This document shows positions 1 to 8,819 of a stretch of DNA of 64,000 nt, piece after piece. The DNA comes from Bacillus sp. USDA818B3_A (GTDB taxonomy: Bacteria; Bacillota; Bacilli; Bacillales; Cytobacillaceae), in assembly GCF_009928415.1 (NCBI RefSeq), contig NZ_JAABNN010000021.1:1-64000 (forward strand). Reading direction: 5' to 3'. Position numbers and translations under genes: made by a program. The notes under the pieces are model-generated. The model was not told the origin of the DNA, made no database searches, and saw only the letters and a program-made list of their open reading frames with translations. Numbering within the stretch: the first letter of the stretch is position 1; each line of letters opens with the position of its first letter.

Positions 1-129
1 GAAAGTAAAAGAGATAGCGTAAGCTATCCCTTCGAAATCAGTTTCTTACTCTACTCTTGTAAAAAGCTTAACAAAGCTGTATTGAAGACTAAGTAAAAAT
101 CCGTATTTAAGAGATACTCACTGCAAAAG

Positions 130-165
130 CATCATCTTCTCACATATGATGAGGGCCTTTTTTAT
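130..165 (+). terminator. weak possible intrinsic terminator
   Basis: A 6-bp stem (CATCAT at 130-135 with ATGATG at 146-151) is followed by a T-rich stretch at 158-166. It may end a gene lying left of the window. The stem is short, so this is a weak call. A small GATAGC/GCTATC hairpin with a GTAA loop lies at 13-28 and has no T-run. I see no gene in 1-276. Confidence 0.3.
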
Positions 166-276
166 TTATGATGATGGAGCTGCTTTGGAAGCGGGCAATA
201 ATTGTCGAAGGATTTTGTTTCAACTTACTTCAAGAGGGTATCTAAATAGAAAATCGTTTAGAGGGGGTGGCACAAT

Positions 277-435
277 ATGAAACTGGATGTGAAATGTAAT
301 GTTAAAAACTGCAAATACTGGGCTGATGGTGACCAATGTGTGGCTGACTCCATCTATGTGGTAGGTTCACACGGCAGCAGAGAGGCTGATACAGTAGAAG
401 AAACAGCTTGCAAAACTTTCGAGCTTCGTGAATAA
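277..435 (+). CDS. DUF1540 domain protein (52 aa)
   Basis: Small cysteine-containing protein of unknown function. It begins MKLDVKCNVKNCKYW, and its spaced cysteines (C8, C13, C22, C46) fit the DUF1540 pattern, a short possibly metal-binding domain common in Bacilli and Clostridia. The start is set by GAGGGGGTGG at 261-270, six bases before the ATG. It is monocistronic: a strong terminator follows the stop directly. The family function is not known, so nothing more specific is claimed. The gene is too short for usual ORF cut-offs but has a convincing ribosome site and domain pattern. Confidence 0.8.
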   Translation: MKLDVKCNVKNCKYWADGDQCVADSIYVVGSHGSREADTVEETACKTFELRE

Positions 436-441
436 AAACAG

Positions 442-486
442 GGGACTGCTCTTCTGCTTCTGAAGCAGAAGAGCAGTCCCTTTCTT
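442..486 (+). terminator. intrinsic terminator after the DUF1540 gene
   Basis: A long perfect stem (GGGACTGCTCTTCTGCTT paired with its complement ending at 480) has a very short loop and a T-rich tail (TTTCTT). It separates the DUF1540 gene from the ABC importer at 538. Confidence 0.9.
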
Positions 487-537
487 AATTTTTGGAAAGT
501 AACGGTATAGCTTGAACGAGAGAGGAGAAAATCAAGC

Positions 538-1320
538 ATGGGAAAACGATACATAATAATTCTATCGTGCGTGTTTCTGATGGGGGTGCTGACTGGCTGC
601 ATCCAAAAGGACCAGCTGGCAGATGGAACAAAGCTGATAGATAAGCAGAAATTTATTTTTGCAGCTTCAGGAGAATTTAAGCCCTTTAGCTACGTTAAAA
701 ATGATGATTTATCGATGACTGGATTCGATGTTGAGGTAGGAAACGCAGTCGGAAAAGAATTGGGACTTGTACCAGTCCAAAAGAGGATGAAATTCAAAGG
801 ACTCATCGAGGGTATTAAAACGGGGCGGGCAGACGCAGCCGTTGCCAGCCACACCATTAACCCAGAGCGTGCTAAACAAGTTGATTTTTCCACACCCTAC
901 TATTATTCAGGTCCACAGATTTTCACAAGACTTGACAGCAAAATTAAAACAGTAGATGACTTAAAAGGAAAAGAAGTTGCTGTAGCAAAGGGCTCCACCT
1001 ATGCGGATACAGCTAAAAAGTATACCAGCAATATTAAAATGTACGACAGTGATATTACGGCATTAAAAGCACTAAGTATTGGCCGGCATGACGCCGTTAT
1101 TACCGATTTTGTCACTGGTAAAAGTGCAAAAAAGGAAGGATTCAAAATTCAGGGGCAGCAGTTAATCGAGCGAAGCGAGCAGGCGATTGTTATTCCGAAA
1201 GATAATCCAATCCTGCTCAAGCGGGTAAATAAAGCACTTCAAAAACTTCGTAACAATGGAACACTATCCCGAATCAGCGAAAAGTATTTTGGTGAAGATA
1301 TTACGAAAAAACCAGAATAA
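538..1320 (+). CDS. polar amino-acid ABC transporter substrate-binding lipoprotein
   Basis: Extracellular solute receptor of a polar amino-acid importer. It has a lipoprotein signal peptide with lipobox LTGC (Cys21 is lipidated and +1). A periplasmic-binding-protein type II (SBP_bac_3) fold covers roughly residues 38-255, with the family signatures FSY near 50, FDVEVG, and the VDFSTPYYYSG strand. At 260 aa it has the usual length. GAGAGGAG at 520-527 supports the ATG. It is the first gene of a binding protein-permease-ATPase operon (538-2777). The substrate cannot be read from sequence; cystine, arginine or glutamine types are all possible. One of three such importers in this window. Confidence 0.88.
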   Translation: MGKRYIIILSCVFLMGVLTGCIQKDQLADGTKLIDKQKFIFAASGEFKPFSYVKNDDLSMTGFDVEVGNAVGKELGLVPVQKRMKFKGLIEGIKTGRADAAVASHTINPERAKQVDFSTPYYYSGPQIFTRLDSKIKTVDDLKGKEVAVAKGSTYADTAKKYTSNIKMYDSDITALKALSIGRHDAVITDFVTGKSAKKEGFKIQGQQLIERSEQAIVIPKDNPILLKRVNKALQKLRNNGTLSRISEKYFGEDITKKPE

Positions 1321-1355
1321 TAGATTGATTAATAGAAAGAAAGGATGTCGTTATT

Positions 1356-2021
1356 TTGCCTAGTTTTTCGCACTTTTTACATACATTTCTCAGCAGCGAA
1401 AACCTTTTCATTGATGCAGCGCTGTTGACGTTAAAACTTACGATCGTTTCCATTTTAATTGGGATTTTATTCGGATTATTTTTTGCTCTTTTAAAAATTT
1501 CAAGGATTAAAGTATTGGGCTATATTTCAAATGCGTATGTATTCCTTGTAAGGGGAACTCCACTCATTGTCCAGATATTTATTCTATATTTTGGCTTCAG
1601 CGGGATTTTCCTCATTCCTGACTTTTGGGCAGCGGCTCTTGCGCTCGCCTTCCATAACGGTGCCTATATTGCAGAAATTTTCCGGGGGACGATTCAGTCC
1701 ATTGATAAAGGGCAAATGGAAGCGGCGCGCTCTCTCGGTATGACGAGAATTCTAGCCATGCGCCGTATCATTCTTCCACAGGCCTTCAAGAGGGCACTGC
1801 CTCCGCTTGGTAACCAATTTATTATTGGACTTAAGGATTCATCTCTCGCAGCCTTTATTTCGATGAATGAGCTGTTTAATGTTTCGACGACACTGGGTTC
1901 CAATAATTTCGATGAAATGACCTACTTATTAATAGTAGCTGTTTATTATCTAGTACTAGTTGCAGTATTAACCATGCTGGTGAGCCTGTTCGAAAAGAGA
2001 TTGGCAGTTAGTGATCGATAG
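1356..2021 (+). CDS. amino-acid ABC transporter permease (HisMQ family)
   Basis: Membrane subunit of the importer encoded at 538-2777. The 221-aa protein has about five hydrophobic segments. The binding-protein-dependent permease EAA loop appears as EAARSLGMTRILAMRRIILPQ near residues 127-147, where the ATPase docks, and VRGTPLIVQIFILYFG is a HisM/GlnP-type signature. The start is TTG, placed by AAAGAAAGGA ending at 1344. It follows the binding protein by 35 bases and is followed 12 bases later by the ATPase, so the three genes are almost certainly one transcript. Confidence 0.9.
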   Translation: MPSFSHFLHTFLSSENLFIDAALLTLKLTIVSILIGILFGLFFALLKISRIKVLGYISNAYVFLVRGTPLIVQIFILYFGFSGIFLIPDFWAAALALAFHNGAYIAEIFRGTIQSIDKGQMEAARSLGMTRILAMRRIILPQAFKRALPPLGNQFIIGLKDSSLAAFISMNELFNVSTTLGSNNFDEMTYLLIVAVYYLVLVAVLTMLVSLFEKRLAVSDR

Positions 2022-2033
2022 GGGGACGAAAAA

Positions 2034-2777
2034 GTGAATGAACGAGAAATGATTAAAATAGAAAATTTACATAAATCTTATGGCAATTTACATGTATTAA
2101 AAGATATAAACGTGTCTGTGTATGAAAGTGAAGTTGTCTGTTTGGTTGGAGCATCTGGCTCTGGTAAAAGTACTCTGCTGCGATGCCTTAACTTTTTAGA
2201 AAAAAGGGATGGTGGGAGAATTTCAATCCGCGGCGAAGAGATTAGCCTGGAAACCCACAATATTAACAATGTCCGCCAAACAGTGGGGATGGTTTTCCAG
2301 CACTTTAATCTATTCCCGCATAAAACCGTTCTTGAAAATGTCATTGAAGCACCCATCATGGTAAAAAATATCCCAAAAGACCAGGCCATTGCTGAAGCAA
2401 AGGAGCTGCTCCAAAAGGTGGGCCTCGAGGATAAGGCGAATGTTTATCCCAGCAAATTGTCCGGCGGTCAAAAGCAGCGTGTAGCAATTGCCAGGTCGCT
2501 GGCGATGAAGCCGGATATCATGCTTTTTGATGAACCGACATCCGCCCTGGATCCGCAGCTTGTTGGTGAGGTATTGGCAACCATGAAGGAGTTAGCCGAT
2601 GAAGGAATGACCATGGTAGTGGTTACGCATGAAATGGGCTTCGCTCGTGAGGTTGCTGATTGGATTGTCTTCATGGATGATGGCAGAATTATCGAAAGAG
2701 ATCGGCCGAATGAATTTTTTGATCATCCAAAGGAGCAGCGTACAAAAGAATTCCTCCAAGCTACCATGTTAAAATAA
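2034..2777 (+). CDS. amino-acid ABC transporter ATP-binding protein
   Basis: Cytoplasmic ATPase that powers the importer encoded at 538-2777. It contains Walker A ([11 protein letters not shown], about residues 38-48), the Q-loop (FQHFN), the [16 protein letters not shown] signature, Walker B ([11 protein letters not shown]) and the switch histidine (VTHEMG). These match the GlnQ/HisP polar amino-acid subfamily at the usual length of 247 aa. The GTG start follows GGGGGACG at 2021-2028. Operon order binding protein-permease-ATPase is typical. A terminator hairpin follows at 2834-2857. Confidence 0.92.
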   Translation: MNEREMIKIENLHKSYGNLHVLKDINVSVYESEVVCLVGASGSGKSTLLRCLNFLEKRDGGRISIRGEEISLETHNINNVRQTVGMVFQHFNLFPHKTVLENVIEAPIMVKNIPKDQAIAEAKELLQKVGLEDKANVYPSKLSGGQKQRVAIARSLAMKPDIMLFDEPTSALDPQLVGEVLATMKELADEGMTMVVVTHEMGFAREVADWIVFMDDGRIIERDRPNEFFDHPKEQRTKEFLQATMLK

Positions 2778-2833
2778 TTTGCAAATGGGTTTCTGGCTGC
2801 AAAGATCGTTTTTAATTAGAGTATACCGAAATG

Positions 2834-2857
2834 GCCCAGTTCAAACTGGGCTATTTT
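2834..2857 (+). terminator. intrinsic terminator of the first amino-acid importer operon
   Basis: GCCCAGT pairs with ACTGGGC around a TCAA loop and is followed by TATTTTG. It lies 56 bases after the ATPase stop. Confidence 0.8.
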
Positions 2858-3008
2858 GTATGTGGAAATTTTGATTTGGTGAAATTAAACAGTTCCAATC
2901 TGTTTGATTAATAGTACTTGAGCGTGGTATAAGTGTAAAAGAGCATCTTGCTTTTTTAATTTTGGGATAAAGGGTTTGCATGGTATCCCATAATGAGAGG
3001 ATTTGAAT

Positions 3009-4037
3009 TTGAATATGAAAGATAATTTTTGGCGTGATTTACCACGACCTTTTTTTATACTAGCGCCCATGGAAGAAGTGACGGATGTTGTTTTTCGTCA
3101 TGTAGTGAGTGAGGCAGCCCGACCTGATGTGTTTTTTACAGAGTTTACAAATAGCGAGAGTTATTGTCACCCAGATGGAATTAAAAGTGTGCGCGGGCGT
3201 TTGACTTTTACAGAGGATGAACAACCAATTGTCGCTCATATATGGGGGGATAAGCCTGAAAACTTTCGGAAAATGAGCATTGGTATGGCGGAACTGGGCT
3301 TTAAGGGTCTGGATATCAATATGGGCTGTCCCGTCCCTAATGTGACACAGAACGGGAAGGGAAGCGGCCTGATCCGTCGGCCTGAAGTTGCAGCTGAATT
3401 AGTTCAAGCGGCTAAAGCAGGAGGATTGCCCGTAAGTGTAAAGACAAGGCTTGGCTTTACGGAAGTAGACGAATGGAAGGGCTGGCTGAAACACATATTG
3501 GAACAGGACATTGCCAATCTGTCCATTCATCTCCGTACAAGGGATGAGATGAGCAAAGTACCTGCTCATTGGGAGCTGATCCCGGAGATTAAAAAGCTTC
3601 GTGACGAGTTGGCTCCTGAGACCCTTTTGACGATCAATGGGGATATTCCTGACCATCAAACTGGCTTGAAGCTCGCCCAACAATATGATGTCGATGGGGT
3701 TATGATCGGCCGCGGTATATTCCATAATCCATTTGCCTTTGAAAAGGAGCCGAAAGATCATTGCAGTCGGGAATTACTTGATCTCTTAAGACTGCATATG
3801 GACCTTCATGATAAGTATTCGCATCTAGAGCTGCGGCGGTTCACAGCGCTTCATCGATTTTTTAAGATATATGTCAAAGGATTCTCAGGGGCTGGTGCTT
3901 TAAGAAATCAATTGATGAACACGAAATCAACAAATGAAGTTCGTGCATTGCTCGATAACTTTGAATCAAAGAATCTTGATGGAAAAGAGAACAGTAGCAG
4001 TGCCCCAAATCAGGATAAAAGTGAAGTAGGAAGTTAA
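3009..4037 (+). CDS. tRNA-dihydrouridine synthase family protein
   Basis: FMN-dependent reductase that converts uridine to dihydrouridine in tRNA. Visible family features are the N-terminal barrel motif LAPMEEVTD, the NMGCP segment carrying the catalytic cysteine, the [11 protein letters not shown] loop, VKTRLGF, a histidine in [14 protein letters not shown], and the FMN phosphate-binding motif [13 protein letters not shown]. Several starts are possible: TTG 3003, TTG 3009 and ATG 3015. GAGAGG at 2995-3000 best suits 3009. At about 342 aa it is within the usual Dus range, with a poorly conserved acidic C-terminal tail. It stands alone and is followed by a strong bidirectional terminator. Which tRNA position it modifies is unknown. 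Confidence 0.88.
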   Translation: MNMKDNFWRDLPRPFFILAPMEEVTDVVFRHVVSEAARPDVFFTEFTNSESYCHPDGIKSVRGRLTFTEDEQPIVAHIWGDKPENFRKMSIGMAELGFKGLDINMGCPVPNVTQNGKGSGLIRRPEVAAELVQAAKAGGLPVSVKTRLGFTEVDEWKGWLKHILEQDIANLSIHLRTRDEMSKVPAHWELIPEIKKLRDELAPETLLTINGDIPDHQTGLKLAQQYDVDGVMIGRGIFHNPFAFEKEPKDHCSRELLDLLRLHMDLHDKYSHLELRRFTALHRFFKIYVKGFSGAGALRNQLMNTKSTNEVRALLDNFESKNLDGKENSSSAPNQDKSEVGS

Positions 4038-4048
4038 AAGGGCAGCTG

Positions 4049-4100
4049 AAATCAGGCCCCTGATAGACGAAGGATATGTCTATCAGGGGCCTGATTTATT
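4049..4100. terminator. bidirectional intrinsic terminator between dus and azlD
   Basis: A 19-bp near-perfect stem (4049-4067 with 4079-4097) has A-rich and T-rich flanks on both sides. It lies between the converging stops at 4037 (+) and 4116 (-), so it can serve both transcripts. Confidence 0.9.
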
Positions 4101-4115
4101 TCTGTTTATTGAAAT

Positions 4116-4442
4116 TTAAAACACAAAACGTAATACCATTATCGAGACGATTCCTGCTAAAACAGTTCCTAATAAACTGCGTGTTACAATCGCAATAATA
4201 AAGGTGGGCAGCGCGGCAATCAGTTCAAGGTTATTTTGCAAAGGTTCCAGTTTTCCGTTGGGTGTTATCAATTCCTGCCCCACTAAGGCTGCCATAACGG
4301 CAATGGGAACGTAGTTCAACCAACGCATGGCCCAATCTGGCAGTTCAACACGACTTAGAATCGCAATTGGAAGCACTCTTGGAATGAATGTTACAAGGGC
4401 TGAGCCTAAAATAATTAAAAAGATCGACCATCTTACTTCCAT
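4116..4442 (-). CDS. azlD: AzlD family branched-chain amino-acid transport protein
   Basis: Small membrane partner of AzlC. The 108-aa protein is hydrophobic, with about four membrane segments and the AzlD-type motif FIPRVLPI near residue 20. In this family AzlC and AzlD together export branched-chain amino acids (and the toxic analogue azaleucine in B. subtilis). Its start lies inside the end of azlC (10-base overlap, 4433-4442), which indicates translational coupling. It ends at the bidirectional terminator at 4049-4100. Confidence 0.88.
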   Translation of the reverse strand: MEVRWSIFLIILGSALVTFIPRVLPIAILSRVELPDWAMRWLNYVPIAVMAALVGQELITPNGKLEPLQNNLELIAALPTFIIAIVTRSLLGTVLAGIVSIMVLRFVF

Positions 4443-5152
4443 TTTTCCACCGCCATTCCCACGCCGGAGGCAATGATAGTTGCCACAATAACACCTGCAC
4501 TTCCAGATGCCATTAAGCCTACCCCAACAACAATGGCAACGGCACTTAGTGCGACAATTACATCTTTCAGCAATTTTTTTCGGCTGGCCATCTGCAGGAC
4601 CAGAAGTCCAATAAACATTCCCGGCAAGGCAAAATCAAGACCGAATTTTTCCGGATTTGAAATCCATTCACCAAAATATGCCCCTGCAATATTGGCAATA
4701 AACCAATTCAAATAAGCAGTTATATTTAGCCCATGCATCCATTTTTCGCTAAGCCATTTCTTGCTTGCTGCTTCATTCATTGCTACACCAAAGGTTTCAT
4801 CAGTCAGTAAAGAACCGATTAATATATTCTTGCCTGGTGTAAGATGACGGAAATAAGGCGATAAAGCCGCGCTCATTAAAAGGTGGCGGAGGTTCACAAA
4901 GAAAATAGTAAAGATGATCGCTAGAGCGGGACTATTTGCCCCAATCATTGCGGCAGCAATAAATTGACCAGAACCTGCGTATAAAAGCAAGGATATCAAA
5001 CCAATTTCAACAATCGAAAGTCCTGCTGTTTTTTCCACAACACCTGCCGCAAAGCCAATACTTAAGTAACCAAGTACAGTGGGCAGACAATCCCGTACAC
5101 CGGCAAAGAAGTTGTTTTCTTCCCGCAAAAAAGTGTTATCACTGATGTTCAA
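4433..5152 (-). CDS. azlC: AzlC family branched-chain amino-acid transporter subunit
   Basis: Large membrane subunit of the AzlCD exporter. The 239-aa protein has several membrane segments and the AzlC signatures YLSIGFAAGVV near the N-terminus and NLRHLLMSAALSPY (about residues 87-100). The start codon on the minus strand is TTG (5152-5150), with only a modest ribosome site (GGGTGAAAG). Unlike B. subtilis azlBCD there is no adjacent AzlB/Lrp-type regulator, but the upstream region carries repeated ATTGTAT/ATACAAT elements that could be an operator. Confidence 0.88.
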   Translation of the reverse strand: MNISDNTFLREENNFFAGVRDCLPTVLGYLSIGFAAGVVEKTAGLSIVEIGLISLLLYAGSGQFIAAAMIGANSPALAIIFTIFFVNLRHLLMSAALSPYFRHLTPGKNILIGSLLTDETFGVAMNEAASKKWLSEKWMHGLNITAYLNWFIANIAGAYFGEWISNPEKFGLDFALPGMFIGLLVLQMASRKKLLKDVIVALSAVAIVVGVGLMASGSAGVIVATIIASGVGMAVEKWK

Positions 5153-5171
5153 AATCTTTCACCCACTTATA

Positions 5172-5245
5172 AAAAATTGTATGTAAATACTTTATCATCC
5201 TCATTGTATGGCTTCAATGATATAATTCTATGCAATACAATTTTT
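5172..5245. promoter_or_regulatory. inverted ATTGTAT elements upstream of azlC (possible operator)
   Basis: AAAAATTGTAT at 5172-5182 is the exact inverse of ATACAATTTTT at 5235-5245, with a further direct ATTGTAT at 5213-5219. The elements lie 20-95 bases before the azlC start, where its promoter should be. A regulator-binding role is inferred. The rest of the gene-free stretch 5153-5490 holds the divergent upstream regions of azlC and the importer at 5491; I see no other clear structure there. Confidence 0.35.
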
Positions 5246-5490
5246 CAGATGAAGGTGTTTTAGTACATTCATATTATTGAATTTAGAAAATTGGATTATA
5301 TTTAAATAGTTTAATAAGGATGCTCAAAAAGACAAAAACGGCGGATTGATTATTTAGAATATTTTGATATAAAGGGCAAATTATGTTTATACCAAAAATT
5401 AATACTTCTACAACATTTAATGTTTGTGCTATATTAATAAAGTATTGTTTTTACTCTATTAACAATAATCAAAAAATAGGGGTGTGCTAA

Positions 5491-6261
5491 ATGAGGAAAA
5501 TTGGTTTATTTAGTCTGTTTTTAATTCTTACTATCTTTATCGCTGCTTGCGGAAGCAAGGATACAGGAAAAGAGAAAGCAGATAGTGAAAAGGTATATAA
5601 AGTTGGTGTCGATACTACTTACCCTCCCTTTGAATATAAAGAAGGAAATGAGTATAAAGGGATTGATATTGACTTAATCAATGCAATTGCGAAAAATCAA
5701 GGCTTTAAAATAGAACTTAACCCAATGGATTTTGGTGGAATTATCCCAGCCATGCAAGCTAATCAACTTGATGTAGCTATTGCTGGAATGAGTATTACAG
5801 ATGAGAGAAAAAAGGTAGTAGACTTTTCAACTCCATATTTCGATGCAGGCTTAACTGTTGTTGTTCAAAAAGATAATTCAAGTATTAAATCAGTTAATGA
5901 TCTTAAAGGAAAAACAGTTGCTGTTAAAAAAGGAACGACAGGTGCGAAATATGCACAAGATAATGCATCAAAACTGGGAATAAAAGTGGTCCAATTTAAC
6001 GATAGTCCAGCCATGTTCCAGGAAGTATCAAATGGAAATGCAGATGCACTTATTGAAGACTATCCTGTCATCTCCTATGCGATTGCACAGAAGGACCTTG
6101 GTTTGAAAATTGTTGGGGACCGCTTAAATGGCGACCAATATGGAATTGCTGTTTTGAAAGGGCAAAACAAGGACTTAATTGAAAAGATTAATAAAGGACT
6201 TGCTGAACTCAAAAAAGATGGAACATATGATAAAATTGTAAAAACCTATCTTGCTGAATAA
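5491..6261 (+). CDS. amino-acid ABC transporter substrate-binding lipoprotein (GlnH-like)
   Basis: Receptor of the second amino-acid importer. Lipobox IAAC gives lipidated Cys20, followed by a charged linker and an SBP_bac_3 fold. Family motifs are GVDTTYPPFEYKEG, GIDIDLINAIA, MDFGGIIPAMQ, GMSITDERKKVVDFSTPY and DLKGKTVAVKKGTTG. These are very like glutamine/arginine binding proteins, so a glutamine-type substrate is likely but not proven. Start ATG after GGGGTG at 5480-5485. At 256 aa the length is normal. A hairpin just after its stop probably lowers transcription of the membrane genes. Confidence 0.9.
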   Translation: MRKIGLFSLFLILTIFIAACGSKDTGKEKADSEKVYKVGVDTTYPPFEYKEGNEYKGIDIDLINAIAKNQGFKIELNPMDFGGIIPAMQANQLDVAIAGMSITDERKKVVDFSTPYFDAGLTVVVQKDNSSIKSVNDLKGKTVAVKKGTTGAKYAQDNASKLGIKVVQFNDSPAMFQEVSNGNADALIEDYPVISYAIAQKDLGLKIVGDRLNGDQYGIAVLKGQNKDLIEKINKGLAELKKDGTYDKIVKTYLAE

Positions 6262-6274
6262 TTTAAATCAACGG

Positions 6275-6300
6275 GCGCGCATAAAGCGCGCTTTCTTTTT
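6275..6300 (+). terminator. intercistronic terminator-like hairpin
   Basis: GCGCGC pairs with GCGCGC around ATAAA and is followed by TTTCTTTTT, directly before the permease ribosome site. Such partial terminators after binding-protein genes usually let the receptor be made in excess over permease and ATPase. Confidence 0.75.
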
Positions 6301-6317
6301 GAAAGGGGATGAAAAAT

Positions 6318-6962
6318 ATGGACGTAATTACAGCATCTATACCGATTTTATTAAAGGGCCTTCAAGTTACCATTTATATATTTGTTATTGCCATTATTCT
6401 AGGTTTTTTAATTGGGTTATTGATGGCCCTGTTACGGCTTGCGCCTATTAAGATCTTAAATTGGATTGCCAAATTGTATGTGGATGCGATTCGGGGAACA
6501 CCATTTATCGTACAGCTATTTTTTATTTATTTTGGAGTAAATTCCCTGCATTTGATTTCCTTGAACAGTACCACTGCTGGTATTATCACTGTTGCGATTA
6601 ATGCCGGGGCCTATTTTGCAGAAATTATCAGAGCAGGTATTCAATCCATTGATAAGGGACAAACAGAAGCCGCTAGATCCATTGGATTTACTGGGGCGCA
6701 AACCATGCGTTACGTGGTCCTGCCTCAGGCTTTTAGAAGAATGCTTCCTACGATTACGAACCAATCCATTATTAGTTTAAAAGACACGTCTCTTTTATCC
6801 GTTATTGGTATTGCGGATTTAACTCAGCAGGGTCAAATTCAAGCTTCAGCAACCTTTGAAGCTTTTAAGATTTGGCTGGCTGTAGGTGTTATTTATTTTA
6901 TCATTATTTATTTATTAACCCTTCTTGCTAATTTTGTTGAAAGGAGGATTCAAGTTCGATGA
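6318..6962 (+). CDS. amino-acid ABC transporter permease (GlnP/HisMQ family)
   Basis: Membrane subunit of the importer at 5491-7687, about 214 aa with roughly five membrane segments. The [15 protein letters not shown] signature and the EAA-type loop [21 protein letters not shown] are present. An upstream ATG at 6309 abuts the GAAAGGGG ribosome site, so the ATG at 6318 (nine bases downstream) is the better start. The stop codon overlaps the next start (ATGA at 6959-6962), showing translational coupling with the ATPase. Confidence 0.9.
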   Translation: MDVITASIPILLKGLQVTIYIFVIAIILGFLIGLLMALLRLAPIKILNWIAKLYVDAIRGTPFIVQLFFIYFGVNSLHLISLNSTTAGIITVAINAGAYFAEIIRAGIQSIDKGQTEAARSIGFTGAQTMRYVVLPQAFRRMLPTITNQSIISLKDTSLLSVIGIADLTQQGQIQASATFEAFKIWLAVGVIYFIIIYLLTLLANFVERRIQVR

Positions 6963-7687
6963 GCATTATAACTGTAAAAAACTTAAGAAAGTCCTTTGGG
7001 AAACTAGAGGTGCTAAAAGATATTAATGCCGAAGTGCAGGAAAAGGAAGTAATTTGTGTCATAGGTCCTTCTGGATCAGGAAAGAGTACCTTCCTTCGGT
7101 GTCTAAATCGCCTAGAAGAAATCTCTGGTGGCGAGGTAATCATTAACGGCCATAATATAACTGACCCAAAGATTAATATAAACAAGGTTAGACAAGAAGT
7201 TGGAATGGTATTTCAACAGTTCAATTTGTTCCCTCATAAAACCGTTTTAGAAAATATTACTCTAGGCCCTATTAAAATCCTTTCTTTTGATAAAGCAAAG
7301 GCTGAAAAAATGGCCCTTGAGTTGCTTGAAAAGGTTGGACTTAAAGAGAAAGCAAGCAGCTATCCAGGAGAACTATCTGGCGGACAAAAGCAGCGCGTTG
7401 CTATTGCAAGAGCACTGGCAATGAATCCAAAAATCATGCTTTTTGATGAACCAACTTCAGCACTTGACCCGGAGATGGTCGGGGATGTTTTAGAGGTTAT
7501 GAAGCAGCTTGCTAAAGAAGGAATGACGATGATAGTTGTTACCCATGAAATGGGATTTGCCCGAGAAGTGGGAGATCGTGTTATTTTCATGGATGGAGGG
7601 TATATTGTTGAAGAAAATGAACCGAATCAGTTATTCGGTAACCCTCAGCATGAAAGAACTAAGGCTTTCTTAAGTAAGGTACTATAA
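6959..7687 (+). CDS. amino-acid ABC transporter ATP-binding protein (GlnQ-like)
   Basis: ATPase of the second importer. It shows Walker A ([11 protein letters not shown]), Q-loop (FQQFN), signature [16 protein letters not shown], Walker B ([11 protein letters not shown]) and H-loop ([10 protein letters not shown]), at 242 aa. GGAGG at 6943-6947 lies within the end of the permease gene. It is closely related to the ATPases at 2034 and 26998, consistent with three parallel copies of one importer type. A terminator follows at 7753. Confidence 0.92.
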   Translation: MSIITVKNLRKSFGKLEVLKDINAEVQEKEVICVIGPSGSGKSTFLRCLNRLEEISGGEVIINGHNITDPKININKVRQEVGMVFQQFNLFPHKTVLENITLGPIKILSFDKAKAEKMALELLEKVGLKEKASSYPGELSGGQKQRVAIARALAMNPKIMLFDEPTSALDPEMVGDVLEVMKQLAKEGMTMIVVTHEMGFAREVGDRVIFMDGGYIVEENEPNQLFGNPQHERTKAFLSKVL

Positions 7688-7752
7688 ACAAAATAGCAAA
7701 GGTCGGTATCCTAAAATAGAAATACGTAAGGGCTTGCTATTTATTTCACTTT

Positions 7753-7779
7753 AGAGCATGGATTCATGCTCTTTTTTTT
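7753..7779 (+). terminator. intrinsic terminator of the second amino-acid importer operon
   Basis: AGAGCATG pairs with CATGCTCT around GATT, followed by seven T residues. Confidence 0.9.
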
Positions 7780-8206
7780 ATATTGAAGTAAAAAAAGTAC
7801 ATAAGAAAGTGTTCACATAATTGTAGAGAAGTATGAGAAAAGACAAAATTTTTTGAAAGAGAATGTGATATTATTTTTTCTGTAGGAAAGTAGCAATATG
7901 AAAAAAGACAATAAAATAATTTCCTTTTTTATTTTGCCGTTCCTCTCCTCATAATCCTCCCATAAAAGCCTCTTGAAATGAAAACAACTAATGAGTTAAG
8001 CGAGCGTTTCGGAACAACCCCTTGATCGTAACTTCACATTTTTCCACCGATACTAATCTTTTGTCCTACCATAAAATTTTAAACGAAAACCTTCTAATAT
8101 ATAAACAAGCGTGAAAGGAGTGATAGCCATGTAAATTTTTATTTGGGAGCATTCTAAGAAAATCGCATTCCTTGTTAACAATTTTATAATTGAAGGAGAA
8201 TGATTA
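7780..8206. other. gene-free AT-rich stretch with a start-stop codon pair
   Basis: I find no gene here. At 8115-8134 a good ribosome site (AAAGGAG) is followed, at normal spacing, by ATG directly joined to TAA, an apparent minimal start-stop frame 73 bases before the gene at 8207. No convincing riboswitch or promoter pair was recognised, and the rest is AT-rich without obvious repeats. Confidence 0.4.
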
Positions 8207-8536
8207 ATGGGCCATGATATATTAGGATACAATAAAGTAGGAAAAGAGATTGCTTATGCGCGTTTTAGCATGGGAAATTATAATGCAGTCATACTGTACA
8301 GGCTGCTTGATGCAATTAAATACTATGCAGGAGTGAGTGGAATAGGCGCCAGTACTACCTTCTCAAGACAACAAATTGAAAAGGCTTTGAATACCTACAA
8401 GGAATTATATGATAATGGTGACAGCAAATTCAAAGGTGATCTATTATCTTGGGATCAAAAACAAATCCTGACTTTTATACTAAATTGTTTGGCAACGGCA
8501 CAAAAAGAAGAGAGTGTAACAGTGTACTTTGGCTAA
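8207..8536 (+). CDS. hypothetical protein (109 aa)
   Basis: I do not recognise a family. The protein begins MGHDILGYNKVGKEIAYARF, has no signal peptide or membrane segment, and looks globular and mostly helical, with many Tyr, Lys and Asp. It has one Cys near the C-terminus. The start is well supported by GAAGGAGAATG at 8192-8202, and the codon usage looks like its neighbours. It is isolated: no gene within 500 bases upstream, and the dehydratase gene begins 283 bases downstream. A real gene is likely, but its function is unknown. Confidence 0.6.
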   Translation: MGHDILGYNKVGKEIAYARFSMGNYNAVILYRLLDAIKYYAGVSGIGASTTFSRQQIEKALNTYKELYDNGDSKFKGDLLSWDQKQILTFILNCLATAQKEESVTVYFG

Positions 8537-8819
8537 TTTTTTTTTAGTTTTATCCTTATAACTAATTTAGTAGCAATTACTTCTTATCCCTACTTACACC
8601 AAGTCCATCTTATCAATTGTTTTTTATTCCCCCAGTTGCTCTTAAGGATCTATTAGACATCTATTATCTTATCGGCAAAATAATCCTTACTCCCATTTAC
8701 AGTCTCCTTACTACTCTTAATTTTACTAATAGAACTCTAAATATAATCACTTTTACTTTATATATGAGCTGGGATTACAATGGTCTTGAGAATAGAACAA
8801 GAGTTTAGGAGGGAACGCA

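Noticed and set aside
5270-5300. possible CodY box upstream of the second importer (ATTTAGAAAATT)
   Set aside because: Only about 10 of 15 positions fit and the left half is wrong, so it is too weak to report.
8617-8808. 63-aa open frame upstream of the galactarate dehydratase
   Set aside because: No ribosome site and a composition (many Leu, Ile, Thr, Tyr) typical of AT-rich non-coding sequence; it runs into the next gene's ribosome region.
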